A stretch of DNA of 64,000 nt from NCBI GenBank assembly GCA_018136815.1, contig CM030931.1, forward strand, positions 8,420,557-8,484,556, given 5' to 3'. The notes under the pieces were generated by a model. That model searched no databases. It saw only the letters and a program-made list of their open reading frames with translations, and had not been told where the DNA came from. Below are positions 42,135 to 51,764 of this stretch, piece after piece. The stretch is from Isochrysis galbana (Eukaryota; Haptophyta; Isochrysidales; Isochrysidaceae). The first letter of the stretch is position 1; every line of letters starts with the position of its first letter. A program made the translations under genes and the position numbers.

Positions 42135-43348
42135 ATGTCGGAGGAGATCGACGCTCACGTACTGCGCAAGTACGAAGTGACGAAGAAGCTTGGGAAGGGA
42201 GCGTACGGTATCGTCTGGCGTGCCACTGACAAGCGCACCGGAGAGACCGTCGCGCTCAAAAAGATCTTCGACGCCTTTCAGAACTCGACCGATGCGCAAC
42301 GCACCTTCCGAGAGGTCATGTTCCTGCAGGAGATGTCAGGGCACGAGCACATCGTCACCCTGCTCAATGTGCTCAAGGCAGATAACGACACAGACCTCTA
42401 CCTAGTCTTCGAGTAAGCCGCGCTGTGGACCTCTCGTGCAAGGCCACTCTGCGCGTGCCCCCCCTCCCTCTGTGGAGCTGTGCACTTTGAACCCCCCCCA
42501 TCCACCTTCCTCGTGTCCCTTCTTCGCGCAGGTATATGGAGACGGATCTTCATGCCGCCATCCGAGCGAACATATTGCAAGATGTGCACCAACGATATAT
42601 CGTATGGCAAGCGCTCAAGGCTCTCAAATTCATGCATTCTGCTGAGCTCTTGCACCGGGACATGAAGCCGTCGAATCTTCTCCTCAACGGGGATTGCCTG
42701 ATGAAAGTCGCCGATTTCGGCCTAGCTAGGTCCATGCGGGACCTTGGTGACAGAAGCCAAGAGTCTGCGCCGGTTCTCACCGATTACGTGGCGACCAGAT
42801 GGTACCGTGCCCCTGAGATCCTCATGGGTTCGCCGCAATACACGTTTGGAGTTGACATGTGGTCGATTGGGTGCATCATTGGGGAGATGCTGACTGGAAA
42901 GGCCGTTTTCCCAGGAGCGTCTACCCTGGACCAACTCGAGAAGATTCTCGAGTTGACAGGTATACCAACTCAGGCGGAGCTAGATTCGGTTGGGTCTCCA
43001 TACGCGGCCAAGATGCTACAACAGCTGAAGGTGTCCGAGCCCTTAGAAAGTGTTTGGACGGAGCGCTTCCCCGGCATACCGGCTGATGCGCTCGATCTCA
43101 TGCAGCGTTGCCTAAAGTTCGACCCTGGACAGCGTCCTTCGGCAGAGGAGGCCTTGGCGCATCCCTATGTGGCTCAATTTCACGACGTTGCTTCCGAACG
43201 CACGGCCGTGCGCCTGGTTGAGTCGGTAATTGACGACAACATCAGGAAGGCCACATGCGTGTACCGTGAACGGCTGTACCATGAGATCGCCAAGATGAAA
43301 CGAAAGAACAAACAGCACGGCGAAGTAGCCAAGGGGGTAGGAGCCTGA
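42135..43348 (+). CDS. MAP kinase of the MAPK15/ERK7-8 type with a TDY activation loop
   Basis: Exons 42135-42412 and 42532-43348; the 119-nt intron (GTAAGC...CGCAG, phase 2) splits the Glu of VFE-YMETDLH. The product is 364 residues. Gly loop LGKGAYGIVW (19-28), VALKK Lys42, HRDMKPSNLLLN (HRD 134-136), DFG 154-156, activation TDY 176-178 followed by VATRWYRAPEI, and DMWSIGCIIGEMLTGK. It is essentially only the catalytic domain, without the long tail of animal MAPK15. In this family dual phosphorylation of T-x-Y, often by autophosphorylation, switches on the Ser/Thr kinase; roles include cilia and stress signalling. The upstream region carries CT/GA-rich blocks and the palindromic repeat. Confidence 0.93.
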
Positions 43349-43494
43349 GTGAAAGGGTACAGGCTGCACTCACACTCATTATTTGTGCGGCTCATCATGC
43401 TATAGATGTACGCATACCCCGGCGTGAAGGTAAACAAAGGCCGTAAACGCCTAGCGCATTAGTATGCGATAAACAAATAGAATAAAATTATTAA

Positions 43495-44140
43495 TGTTAT
43501 ATCCTATATCCTAGCCACTCCACTAGCTAATTGGACACAACGTATCAGTCCCGGATCCGTCATGCCTGACGAGCCAGGTGTCCGAGTGATATATCTGATA
43601 GCTCGGGAGGAGGGGGCGTCATTGCGCACTGTCCCCTCCCCTCGATATTTGTCCCCCCTCCAGCCTCCAGTGCACGCACCGACCCTGCGCGCCCCAGCAC
43701 GCCCTCTCCTCGAGGCTCCGCGCTGGGGGAACCCCCTTTCGGGTAAAATAACGCAGGGGGGGGGGTTGGCAGAAATATCCACGAAAATCTCCTTAAATAT
43801 CCATCAACCATCAAAAATATCCGATATCCCCTACATCCTTCTCCTCCTTGCACTTTGCACTCTTCACTCTTTAACTTTTTTTAGTTGGAAAGTGAAGCAT
43901 TCTACATTCTACTGCTTTTCCAGGACAGACAAGATGCAGGATGAACCCACAGAAGCGCTATAAGCTAAAATTAAATTTAAATAATCAATGTTATATCCTA
44001 GCCAACCCCACTAGCTAATTGGACACAACTTTTCCGTCCCGGAATCCCGCCATGCCTGACGAGCCAGGTGTCCGAGTGATACCGGGGGGTGGGGGCACTG
44101 CCCCCTCCCCTCGATATTTGCCCTCCCCCCGCATTGTTCA
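43495..44140 (+). repeat. Two direct copies of a ~150-190-bp intergenic block
   Basis: Copies at about 43495-43680 and 43985-44140 share TATATCCTAGCCA, CCACTAGCTAATTGGACACA, CATGCCTGACGAGCCAGGTG and CCCCTCCCCTCGATATTTG. The second copy ends 45 bp before the start of the next gene. The interval between contains T-rich and ATAAAT-rich sequence. Confidence 0.8.
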
Positions 44141-44184
44141 GATATCGCTCATCGGGTCATCTCCATCGGGGTTTGGCGGGTTGC

Positions 44185-45099
44185 ATGTCGCTCTGCGAGC
44201 TTCCGGACGACCTGCTGCACCGGATCGTGCAGGAGCTCGACGTGCGCTCGCGCGTGCGCTGGGGGTCGACGTGCCGCGTCTTGCGCGCCGCCCTCCCAGA
44301 CGCGCCGCTTCTGCACGCGCTGCTGCGCTGCATGGAGCGCGGGCGCGTCATGCCGTACCGGCTGCTGCGCTCTGGGCTGCCGCTCGTCGACTACGCGCGG
44401 TACCGTGCGCGCGAGGTGCCGTACCATCTCGCCGACCCGTGGGGAGACCTCTGCTTCCTGGCGGCGCTTGCGCACATGCTCCCTGTCCTCCGCTGGGCGC
44501 TGAGGGATGACGAGCTGCGCATGGGCGGAGCGATGAGTGAGGCAGGAGTTGGTGGCGATGATGCCGCCGCCGCCGATCGGCCACCGACCGAAGAGGCCGA
44601 GATGCTCGCACGCCAGCTCGTGCACTGCAGCAGCCAGCTGCGAGAGGGGCGCCAGAAGCTCAAGGGAGCGCTCGAGCCGCACGAGCAAGCGTGCCGCGTG
44701 GCCGAGCCGGCCGTCGAGCAGTACATCCAGCGCGTCGATCCGCGCACGCACTCGGCGCCGCTCCGTCTGCGCGTCGGAGGCGCCGACGAGTCGTTCGTCG
44801 TGCGCACGCAGACGCGCGTGCGCGCGCGCGCGCTCTCGCTCAAGGCGCTCCTCGAGCTGACGACGGAGGCGCTCCTCAGCATACTGCGCGAGGACGGGCT
44901 CGACGGCGAACGGATCACGCCGGAGGCGGTGAATCACCTGCGCGCGCCCGAGGTGCGTGTGCGCGCGTTCGACCGCGTGCAGGCCGCGATCGACCGCTAC
45001 GCGCGTGAAAGCGCGCGTGAGCAGCGCAAGGTCACGCTCGAGAGAGCGCCCGGGCCGCGACGACGCGCTGCTGCAAAGGACCCACCCCCATCGACGTGA
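44185..45099 (+). CDS. F-box-like protein with charged C-terminal half
   Basis: The start at 44185 (gcATGt) is preferred over the upstream 44089 because the protein proper begins there, giving 304 residues. Residues 4-35 (ELPDDLLHRIVQELDVRSRV, then WGSTCRVLRAAL) fit an F-box, the Skp1-binding module of SCF ubiquitin ligases; it is degenerate in length, so the call is tentative. Residues ~120-160 are a Glu/Gln/Arg-rich helix; ~175-260 (AEPAVEQYIQRVDPRTHSAP; SLKALLELTTEALLSILRED) are soluble and mixed. The tail is basic. No known substrate-recognition repeat is seen. The antisense strand is also open (44149-45603), but with inferior composition. Confidence 0.6.
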   Translation: MSLCELPDDLLHRIVQELDVRSRVRWGSTCRVLRAALPDAPLLHALLRCMERGRVMPYRLLRSGLPLVDYARYRAREVPYHLADPWGDLCFLAALAHMLPVLRWALRDDELRMGGAMSEAGVGGDDAAAADRPPTEEAEMLARQLVHCSSQLREGRQKLKGALEPHEQACRVAEPAVEQYIQRVDPRTHSAPLRLRVGGADESFVVRTQTRVRARALSLKALLELTTEALLSILREDGLDGERITPEAVNHLRAPEVRVRAFDRVQAAIDRYARESAREQRKVTLERAPGPRRRAAAKDPPPST

Positions 45100-45236
45100 C
45101 AGCCGCACGTGGAGAGGGTTGGGTCGGGGTTGGGTGAAAGGTGTGCGGGGTGTGGGCGCGTGTCCTTGGGGGTCCCAGCAGTTGGAATGACATCTCCCTT
45201 TTTTTTTCCGTTCAAACCCCTTGGACCTGATTTCTC

Positions 45237-45509
45237 TCACCCGACTCCCTTCTCTCGCGCCTCCTCCAGCCGATGGAACGCCGAGCAAAAGGCGCGATCG
45301 CCCATCATGTACACCGCCCCTCGCACACGCACGCCGCACCGGGCACACACGAACGCACGCGGTCGCTCCCGCAAGCACATCCACGGACAGCAGGGGGCAC
45401 ACGCTCCTGTCACCATTGGCCCGAAAATTGCCCGTAGAGATCGTTCGTGTGCACACGCCAGAACTGGAACTGGGCGCGAGTCTGCAGAGAAGGGGGGGTC
45501 TGCCAGGGG
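45237..45509 (-). CDS. FLZ-like zinc-finger exon (tentative)
   Basis: The minus frame ends in RAFVCARCGVRVRGAVYMMG and DRAFCSAFHRLEEAREK. The spacing C-x2-C...YMxGDxAFCS resembles the FLZ-type zinc finger of plants, except that the final Cys pair reads C-S-A-F-H. There is no ATG at the head of the frame; AG acceptor sites at 45500-45510 suggest an upstream exon that I could not place. It partly faces a plus-strand ORF, and both cannot easily be genes. Confidence 0.35.
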   Translation of the reverse strand, partial: PLADPPFSADSRPVPVLACAHERSLRAIFGPMVTGACAPCCPWMCLRERPRAFVCARCGVRVRGAVYMMGDRAFCSAFHRLEEAREKGVG

Positions 45510-45511
45510 CA

Positions 45512-45898
45512 ATGGGGACCGAGCAGCTCGACGTGGACCTGCTCGCGCTCTGCCTTGAAGCGGCGCGCAAAGGTGAGGCGGCCGAGCAGACCGCTGCTGC
45601 CACCGAAGCCCGTGAGCCTCGGCTGGGTGTCGTCTACATCAAGCAGGAGCCAGTGTCCTCAGGCCGCGACCACTTGGATCCACACTCCAGCTCGAGCGCA
45701 CGCGGCGCGCCAAGCACGGCCGGCAGCCAAGCCAGCGTCTCTTGGTTGCCCGTGGCCGAGATCGCGGTCGAACAGCTGCGAGTCGTCGGCGGAGAGGCGG
45801 TGCGTGCCGACGGCGGCAAACACATATTTGTCTTCCATGAGCACGACCACAATGTCCACGTGCATCTGCTCAATCGAGACGGCGGCAGCGGTGAGTGA
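45512..45898 (+). CDS. Small hypothetical protein
   Basis: 128 codons from ATG 45512 (aATGg). Acidic helical start (TEQLDVDLLALCLEAARKGE), then VVYIKQEPVSS (a SUMO-site-like IKQE), and a C-terminal His-rich stretch (KHIFVFHEHDHNVHVHLLNR). Third positions are G/C-rich as in real genes here. No family recognised. Immediately downstream is the 3' end of a minus-strand gene (stop at 45927), a convergent arrangement. Confidence 0.4.
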   Translation: MGTEQLDVDLLALCLEAARKGEAAEQTAAATEAREPRLGVVYIKQEPVSSGRDHLDPHSSSSARGAPSTAGSQASVSWLPVAEIAVEQLRVVGGEAVRADGGKHIFVFHEHDHNVHVHLLNRDGGSGE

Positions 45899-45926
45899 AA
45901 CTCCCACGGCGCGCGCGCAAATGAGG

Positions 45927-46265
45927 TCACTTCGCGTTGTACTCGAGCGGGCAGGTCGTCATCGCGCTGTACCACCCCGTCTCGTACGCGTTCCACGCGT
46001 CCTCGCCGGGAGGCAGGGGTGTACGCGGCGAGGACTGCAGATGCGCATCACGTGCACCCTGGATGCACGCGCGACGTTCCGGGTCGGACCAGTCGTTCCG
46101 CTGGCAGAGCGACATGACGCCAAAGGTGCACTGCACCGACGGGCGGACCGAGCGCGTGTCCACCACCGCCGCCGCAGGAGCCGCCGTGGGGACCACCACT
46201 GCCGCCGGAGCCGTGGGGACCACCACTGCACCGGTCCATGCCGGTGTCACCGCGAGGTAGCTCAT
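45927..46265 (-). CDS. Small Cys-containing protein with (CT)n leader
   Basis: 112 codons from the ATG at 46265. After an Ala/Val/Pro-rich start (MSYLAVTPAWTGAVVVPTAP) comes a compact part with four Cys: VQCTFGVMSLCQRNDWSDPE, RRACIQGARDAHLQ, and YETGWYSAMTTCPLEYNAK. The frame continues upstream only through a (CT)n tract, so the ATG 3 nt after that tract is taken as the start; an upstream exon (46629-46396 is open) cannot be excluded. Family unknown. Confidence 0.5.
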   Translation of the reverse strand: MSYLAVTPAWTGAVVVPTAPAAVVVPTAAPAAAVVDTRSVRPSVQCTFGVMSLCQRNDWSDPERRACIQGARDAHLQSSPRTPLPPGEDAWNAYETGWYSAMTTCPLEYNAK

Positions 46266-46266
46266 C

Positions 46267-46268
<2 letters not shown>

Positions 46269-46339
<71 letters not shown>
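46269..46339. repeat. (GA)n microsatellite
   Basis: 71 bp of uninterrupted GA, which is (CT)n on the sense strand of the 45927-46265 gene and ends 3 nt before its ATG. Confidence 0.95.
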
Positions 46340-46341
<2 letters not shown>

Positions 46342-46635
46342 GCCTGGTCCGACTGTCGGTCTTGCCTGTGGTCCTCCAAAATCCCTCCCACCTCCTCAAT
46401 CAGTGCGCGCACGAGGGGGTGGTCGCGAATCGGGCGGCCGCGTCCCGGGCGGCGATCGCTCGTATGCCTCACTGGCCGGTGGCGGAGAGGCGCCGCTGCC
46501 GTCGCGCGTGTTGAGGCTGTGGGGCGTCGACTCGACCCGCCTCGGTGGCACGTCGGCCGCAGGGTGGCGCAGATACGCGGCAGGTGCCGAGTACGAACGC
46601 GACAGCCCCGCGCTCCACAGCTCGATCATCCCCGT

Positions 46636-46946
46636 GAAAAGAGAAGAGCAGAAGGAGAGGAGAGAGAAAGGACGAGCCAGCCGCTCGAGCGGCCTCTCCA
46701 TCGACCGGCCGTGTTTCTCGGTGGTCTTAGACAGTAGAGAGCAAACCACGGCGCGCGTCGGTGCGGAATGCGAAAGCTGCCATTTTCTTTTCCTGACGCT
46801 GCAGCTCCCTCGCCCTCGAACGCCACCCCGCCGTGGTTTGCTCTCTACTGTCTAAGACCACCGAGAAACACGGCCGGTCGATGGAGAGGCCGCTCGAGCG
46901 GCTGGCTCGTCCTTTCTCTCTCCTCTCCTTCTGCTCTTCTCTTTTC
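46636..46946. repeat. Perfect 118-bp inverted repeat with 75-bp spacer
   Basis: Arms 46636-46753 and 46829-46946 are exact reverse complements (all positions pair with coordinate sum 93582); the spacer is 46754-46828. The arm starts GAAAAGAGAAGAGCAGAAGG and ends GCAAACCACGGCG. It contains the palindrome CCGCTCGAGCGG. No terminal target duplication was seen at 46630 or 46947. It lies between the small Cys protein and the matrixin gene, about 400 bp before the matrixin ATG. Confidence 0.95.
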
Positions 46947-47346
46947 TGCTTCTCTTTTCTCGCTACGCTCTCATTTTCTACCTGCGCCCTCTCTGAGAGC
47001 TAGTCTTTCCCGATCTATCATCATCTCTTTCTGTCTCTTGTCTTGACGCTCCTTTCTTCCGTATTGTACCCCACTGAATTCTACAGTCTCTCTGGCATCT
47101 CCACTCTCCTTGGACTCTCTCTTTCTCTGCTCTCTCTCTCATCTTCTCCCTCCCGTCCCCCAATGCCAGCGGCCGCCACATTCCGCCCGTCGCTCTCTCT
47201 CGGCGCCTCCGATCGGAGCGGCTGCCCATCTCGACTGCCACAGAAAGAGAGGAGAAACCCCGCCGAGAGAGCGAAAGAACCAGCCGGGTAGGAGAGAGAG
47301 AGAGGGGCGGGAGCGACGGGCGACGAGGGGCACCTCGCCGTCGCCA
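46947..47346 (+). promoter_or_regulatory. Pyrimidine-rich leader region of the matrixin gene
   Basis: CT-rich sequence (TCTCTTTCTGTCTC, CTCTCTCTTTCTCTGCTC) extends over 46900-47160 on the sense strand. The exact transcription start cannot be seen. Confidence 0.35.
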
Positions 47347-49673
47347 ATGCTCACACTGCTGCTCGGCGCAGTCGCGGGCTGGACGACGATCTCTCAGGCA
47401 GTATGGGGCGCCCAACTCGATCAGATCCAGACGCAGATGAGTGGAGGCACCTCGTACTCGAACGGGGCTCCCTTGCTGCCTGAGAAAGAGCTCGGCTACC
47501 TGTGGTCAATGCCCGCTGAGTCCACAGACCCGAGGGGGTTGGGTGGCGGGATCACGTGGGCGTGGGACCCGCAGCTCTGCGGCAAGATGCTCGGCGCCTT
47601 CTATCAGGAGCTTGTCCCCGGCGTAGGGTGCGAGGACCTGCGCGCAGCGATGCGGCGCGCCTTTTCCGCATGGTCAAGTGAGCACGTTGCAAGCCACTCT
47701 CTCTTCCTCCCTCACTCGCCTGACCTCTCGCATCGCACCGCCTCCGTGGAGCGGCGCACGTGCAACCGCACTTCATAGAAGCCACTCTCTCCCGCCCTCG
47801 GCTCGTTCCAGGTAACCACGCGCTAATCTCCTTCATCGAGGTGACTGACGCGTGCAAGGAGATGGGCCACCTCAACAGCACATGTCCCCTCGCTGAGCTC
47901 TGGATCTCCACACTTTCGCTGAGCAACGGACTGAGCCCCTCTACTTCTCAGCATATTCTGTCGCGGGTCAGCGAGGCGCAGGAGACCAAGTCGATCGAGA
48001 AGTCAAACAAGGTCGCTGCCACGGCGAGCCCGCGGGCTAGGTACACCGAGTCGTTCCGCTACACAAACGGCGAGAGCCCCTACCGGCTCAATGGCTCTGG
48101 CGGGCGCGAGTCGCGCGCAGTGGTGGAAACCTACGGCGCTACCATCTCTTTCAACGAAAACCTGTGCTGGTACCTGGACTCGACCTTCTGCTCGTACTTC
48201 CACGAGCTGAAGAACCTCGCGAGCCCTTCCATGGTGCTACTGGTGGGCCGGATCCTCATTTGGGGCAGCTGGTCGATCTGCGTCTTCGCCATCTTGGTGC
48301 TCTTCCTCCTGGTCGTGCGACGCGCGAGGTGCAAACGCAAAGGCGAGAGAATAGCTCACATTTTTGAAGAGCTAGCCACTTGGTCGCTGCTTCTTACCAC
48401 ACTGCGTCTAATTGGTGTGCTTGCGCCCCCCATCTTTTACGCCACTATATTCTTGCCGTGTTGGGAGTGCTTCGACTTCGAGGGTGCCGCGGCGCACGAG
48501 GTGGGCCACGTATTGGGACTCAGCCATCCAGACCGCTCGCCCTTGGGCATCACAGGGCTCAACCTTGTCCATGAGCGACTCGCCAAGGGGGTCCGCTTTG
48601 ACGGTGAGAGCTGCCTATCGCCGTGGGGCGACGTGCGGGTCGACGCGGCGGTCGGAAGCGACGGCCACGCTCGGCCGACGATCATGAAGTCCTTTAGCCA
48701 GCACACCCCGCGCGTGTGCCTCCAGCAAGACGATCTGGAGGCACTGCAGACGCTGTATCCTGACTGCGACACTGGGTTGGCGACGCCTGTTTGCTACAAG
48801 ACGGTGCAAAACATCGGGTGGGTGCGATTGGCCGTGTACATACTCCTACCGACGCTTGCGTGTCTCGCATTCATCGTCGCGCTGGGCCATTTTTGCCAAC
48901 GAAGGACGCAGCGCAAGCTAAAGCAGGCGAGGGGCGAGGTGCATTCAAGAAACCAACAAATCTCCCAGTTCTCACGCACGATCGATGGGTTGCAGCGGGA
49001 GAACCTAGATTTGCATGCCTCAATCACAAGGATGTCCGCCTCGGAGATGGTGCGCGTTGAGACGAAAGCGCGTGCGCTCACCAAGAAGCTTTTAGCCTTG
49101 CAGCACGACTCCTCCGCTTCAAATCGAGGCTCATCGAAGCAACATACCGAAGGCAGTGTCGCTGATGGCACACCGGAGAGCCCGTCCCTGTGTGATGACA
49201 AGCTTGGCTCGCCTCATAGCCGCTTGCAATACCTCCAACACCTGGCCTCGCGCCTACCCTTCTCACCACGTTCACCGCGCAGCCGAAACGGCAACAGTAC
49301 ACGGTGGGAGGCCAATTCCGATGCGGAGCATCCAGTGCCCGGACTAGAGGTCGAGGATCGCGCGGTTGTCGACGTGCGCTCACATTCTCCCGATATTGGG
49401 CGAGACCCATACTTTGCTTCTGAGAGAATCAGCGGTGACATAGAGGAGTGTGCACCGCGACCGCCACCATGGAGTAGCCTCTCATCGTCCATTAGCCCTT
49501 CGCCAGCTATTGTACCTTGGGCATGCCCTTTGCATCAAGATGCACATGCAGCCACAATGTCGCTTGTTGAACTGCGCATTGCCAGGCTTGATCGCGATGG
49601 GCTCGAATGGCGGGCCGCAACGTCCTCCAGCTCCACCCGCCAAACCGCCGCGATGTCCGTGTCGTTCTCGTGA
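47347..49673 (+). CDS. Membrane-anchored matrixin-type metalloprotease, two exons
   Basis: Exons 47347-47677 and 47812-49673; the 134-nt intron (GTGAGC...TTCCAG, phase 1) rebuilds AFSAWS-SNHALISFIEV, a matrixin hallmark. The product is 730 residues. Signal peptide MLTLLLGAVAGWTTISQAVW. GGGITWAWDP (~residue 70) and CWYLDSTFCSYFH fit the front of the fold. The zinc site HEVGHVLGLSHPD (His339, Glu340, His343, His349) fits the back. Between them lie two membrane-like helices (~250-279 and ~301-326). After the catalytic part come a third membrane segment (LAVYILLPTLACLAFIVAL), a coiled coil (RTIDGLQRENLDLHASITRM) and a Ser/Pro-rich tail of ~200 residues. It should cleave proteins at the cell surface or in the secretory system. 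The split catalytic domain is unusual. Confidence 0.85.
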
Positions 49674-49988
49674 GTCTTGGATTCTGAATGTGCGTATGAA
49701 GTAGAAAAGGTTGGAAGCAGGTGCGCGGTAGCGTTGTGTATGGCTGTGTCGTCATACTTCATTCTTGTAAAATTAAGGTATCGGCATGCGCGAAGGGGGA
49801 TACAAACCGACCGATTTGATGCACACATCGATTTCAGCACCCATGTACACACGCATGGATGATGCAAGTATGTCATGAAATGAACAAGGGGGGCCTGCCT
49901 CACAAGTGACAATATGTGCATGTGTGTGACTTCAGATAAATAAGGAGACACGGCAAAGCAGTGATGACAACCCATCGTTATTTTTGAA
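49674..49988. other. Convergent 3' ends
   Basis: Short region between two gene stops; nothing else seen. Confidence 0.5.
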
Positions 49989-50594
49989 CTATCCAACCTT
50001 GCTGCGTTGGATGTCTTGCAACACTCGCTGCGCCACCGCAAAGCTGCCTGGCTCATCGCGAAGAGCAATGGCTCGTTTGCAATGCCACTCGGCCCTCTCA
50101 AGCACATCGATCGGCATCTGCCCTGTTCGAGCTTCTCCACCTGCTGCGAGCTCCAGGAGAGCAAGATTGAGGTGCGCACTGCCCAACTCACGCAACCCCA
50201 AAGCCCGTTTGAAGAATCCACGGGCGCGCTCTTTATCTCGACGTTTGGCGTAAATCGTCCCCATGTTTACGAGCACTTCTGCGTATGTGAGCGGTGGAAT
50301 ATCGCACTGCTCGGCCGCCTGCACAAATAGCTCATACCGTGCGAGGGCGCCATCCGAGTCGCCAGCTCGTTGATGCGCAAGGGCAGCCTCGAATGTGGAC
50401 TGCAACGTGCTTCCAAAGTCTGGCTCTGCAGCTGCGCACGAGCGGACTGCGCTGCGACGCGCGCCGCCAACACTCAGCCTCGTCCCGCTCCTGAACAGTA
50501 CAGCTTGCGTGAGCACCAGGACTGTGAGCATGACGTGCAGCGCGCGCCGGCGCCGCTTCACGTTGTGGATGTGGCCGCTTCGTTTCTCCCTCAC
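49989..50594 (-). CDS. TPR-repeat protein with N-terminal leader or anchor
   Basis: 201 residues from ATG 50594. The N-terminus has a basic run (KRRRR) followed by a hydrophobic stretch (ALHVMLTVLVLTQAVLF), either a signal anchor or an organelle leader; an internal ATG before MLTVLVL is an alternative start. The rest fits two to three tetratricopeptide repeats: LAHQRAGDSDGALARYELFV, YAEVLVNMGTIYAKRRDKER, ARGFFKRALGL, AEWHCKRAIALRDEPG. TPRs mediate protein contacts. The leader, with an Ala/Ser-rich follow-up (RRSAVRSCAAAE), would suit plastid import. No partner can be inferred from neighbours. Confidence 0.7.
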   Translation of the reverse strand: MREKRSGHIHNVKRRRRALHVMLTVLVLTQAVLFRSGTRLSVGGARRSAVRSCAAAEPDFGSTLQSTFEAALAHQRAGDSDGALARYELFVQAAEQCDIPPLTYAEVLVNMGTIYAKRRDKERARGFFKRALGLRELGSAHLNLALLELAAGGEARTGQMPIDVLERAEWHCKRAIALRDEPGSFAVAQRVLQDIQRSKVG

Positions 50595-51664
50595 TAGGAG
50601 TACAAGTAGGTGGTAAAAATAATACGCGCGTTCACTTTTTTAGGGGGGGTGAGTATGTAGTTGACGGGTGTTCATTGTCGCGCGCCTTGAGTTGGGTGTG
50701 TTCGCGGCACAGCCGCGAGGTGTTGAGCACCGCGTGTACGCAGCGCGAGGAAAATTGTCAGTGTTTTTCACAGTTCACAGTGTTCACTTTGGGGGTCAAG
50801 GGAGTAGTAGGTAGTTGACTATGTTCAAACGGTCAAAAAGTTTGAGTTGCGTTCGCGTTCGACTATTTTTTGTACCACCTACTTGTACCCCTCGTTGCTA
50901 GCCCGGTCACTCACTAGGGGGGTGCGGAGGGCACCATCTGTAATGGGCAAACGAAGGCCTAAATAAGCTCCATACGTTCTGGTATGGGAGATCAGCAAAA
51001 AAACCGGGTGTCTTCCGGCAGAATTTTCGAAAAATACCCGATTTCAGGCCTCTGACGTCTGACGGCCGTGCGGAAATAGATTTCAGGCCCGGGTACGAAA
51101 CATCACCTACACCTAGGATAGTTAAACCTTTTTAGTAGGAACTACAGCGGATGTCAAGAAAGATCTTACGAGAGGTAAGGGAAGGAAATGCGAGCCAAAG
51201 TCAGAGCGAACGAGAAGTCACGGTCTCCCGCCCCCTTCTCCCTTCTCTCCGACCCCTGGCCGAAGCAGCGCGCGCGGCCTCCCCGAAACCAGCTTCTCCG
51301 CTAAAGAGAGAACTGGGGAAGGGGAAGGGGGTTGACAGGGGTTAGCAGGGTTAGGTTTGGGTAGTAGGGAGGTTCATAAGCACTCTGCCTCACGCCGCAC
51401 ATGTAGCGGGGAATTTTAAGAAGATTTTTTAAATATTTTATTAGGCCCGGGTGGTAGGCCCAGGTCAGGATTTCGGATTTTTTTTTCAAAATTTGGGGGT
51501 GGTTTTTTTCACAGATTTCGGGGCAAAATTTCGCAAAATTTGGGGGCTCCTGGCAGCGCCCTCGCAAAATTTGGGGGCTCCTGCAGCCCCCCCCCCCCCC
51601 CATCACCCCGATCACCCCATCCCCCATATCCATATCCTAACTTAGGGGAAGGGGGGCTCCTACC
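50595..51664. other. Intergenic with repeats, ending at a gap
   Basis: Contains family B repeat copy 2 (50898-51095) and, at 51500-51610, two to three units of TCGCAAAATTTGGGGGCTCC with poly-T and poly-C runs next to the gap. No supported ORF. Confidence 0.5.
50898..51095 (+). repeat. Dispersed repeat family B, copy 2
   Basis: Same order of blocks as 25433-25645, from TAGCCCGGTCACTCACTAGG to GACGGCCGTGCGGAAATA, with small indels. Not associated with an ORF. Confidence 0.8.
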
Positions 51665-51764
51665 NNNNNNNNNNNNNNNNNNNNNNNNNNNNNNNNNNNN
51701 NNNNNNNNNNNNNNNNNNNNNNNNNNNNNNNNNNNNNNNNNNNNNNNNNNNNNNNNNNNNNNNN
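51665..51764. other. Assembly gap of 100 N
   Basis: Exactly 100 N. It removes the 5' part of the next gene. Confidence 0.95.

Noticed and set aside
44149-45603. 484-codon minus-strand ORF
   Set aside because: Antisense of the better-supported F-box-like gene; its Arg/Ala/His composition is typical of antisense frames in GC-rich DNA.
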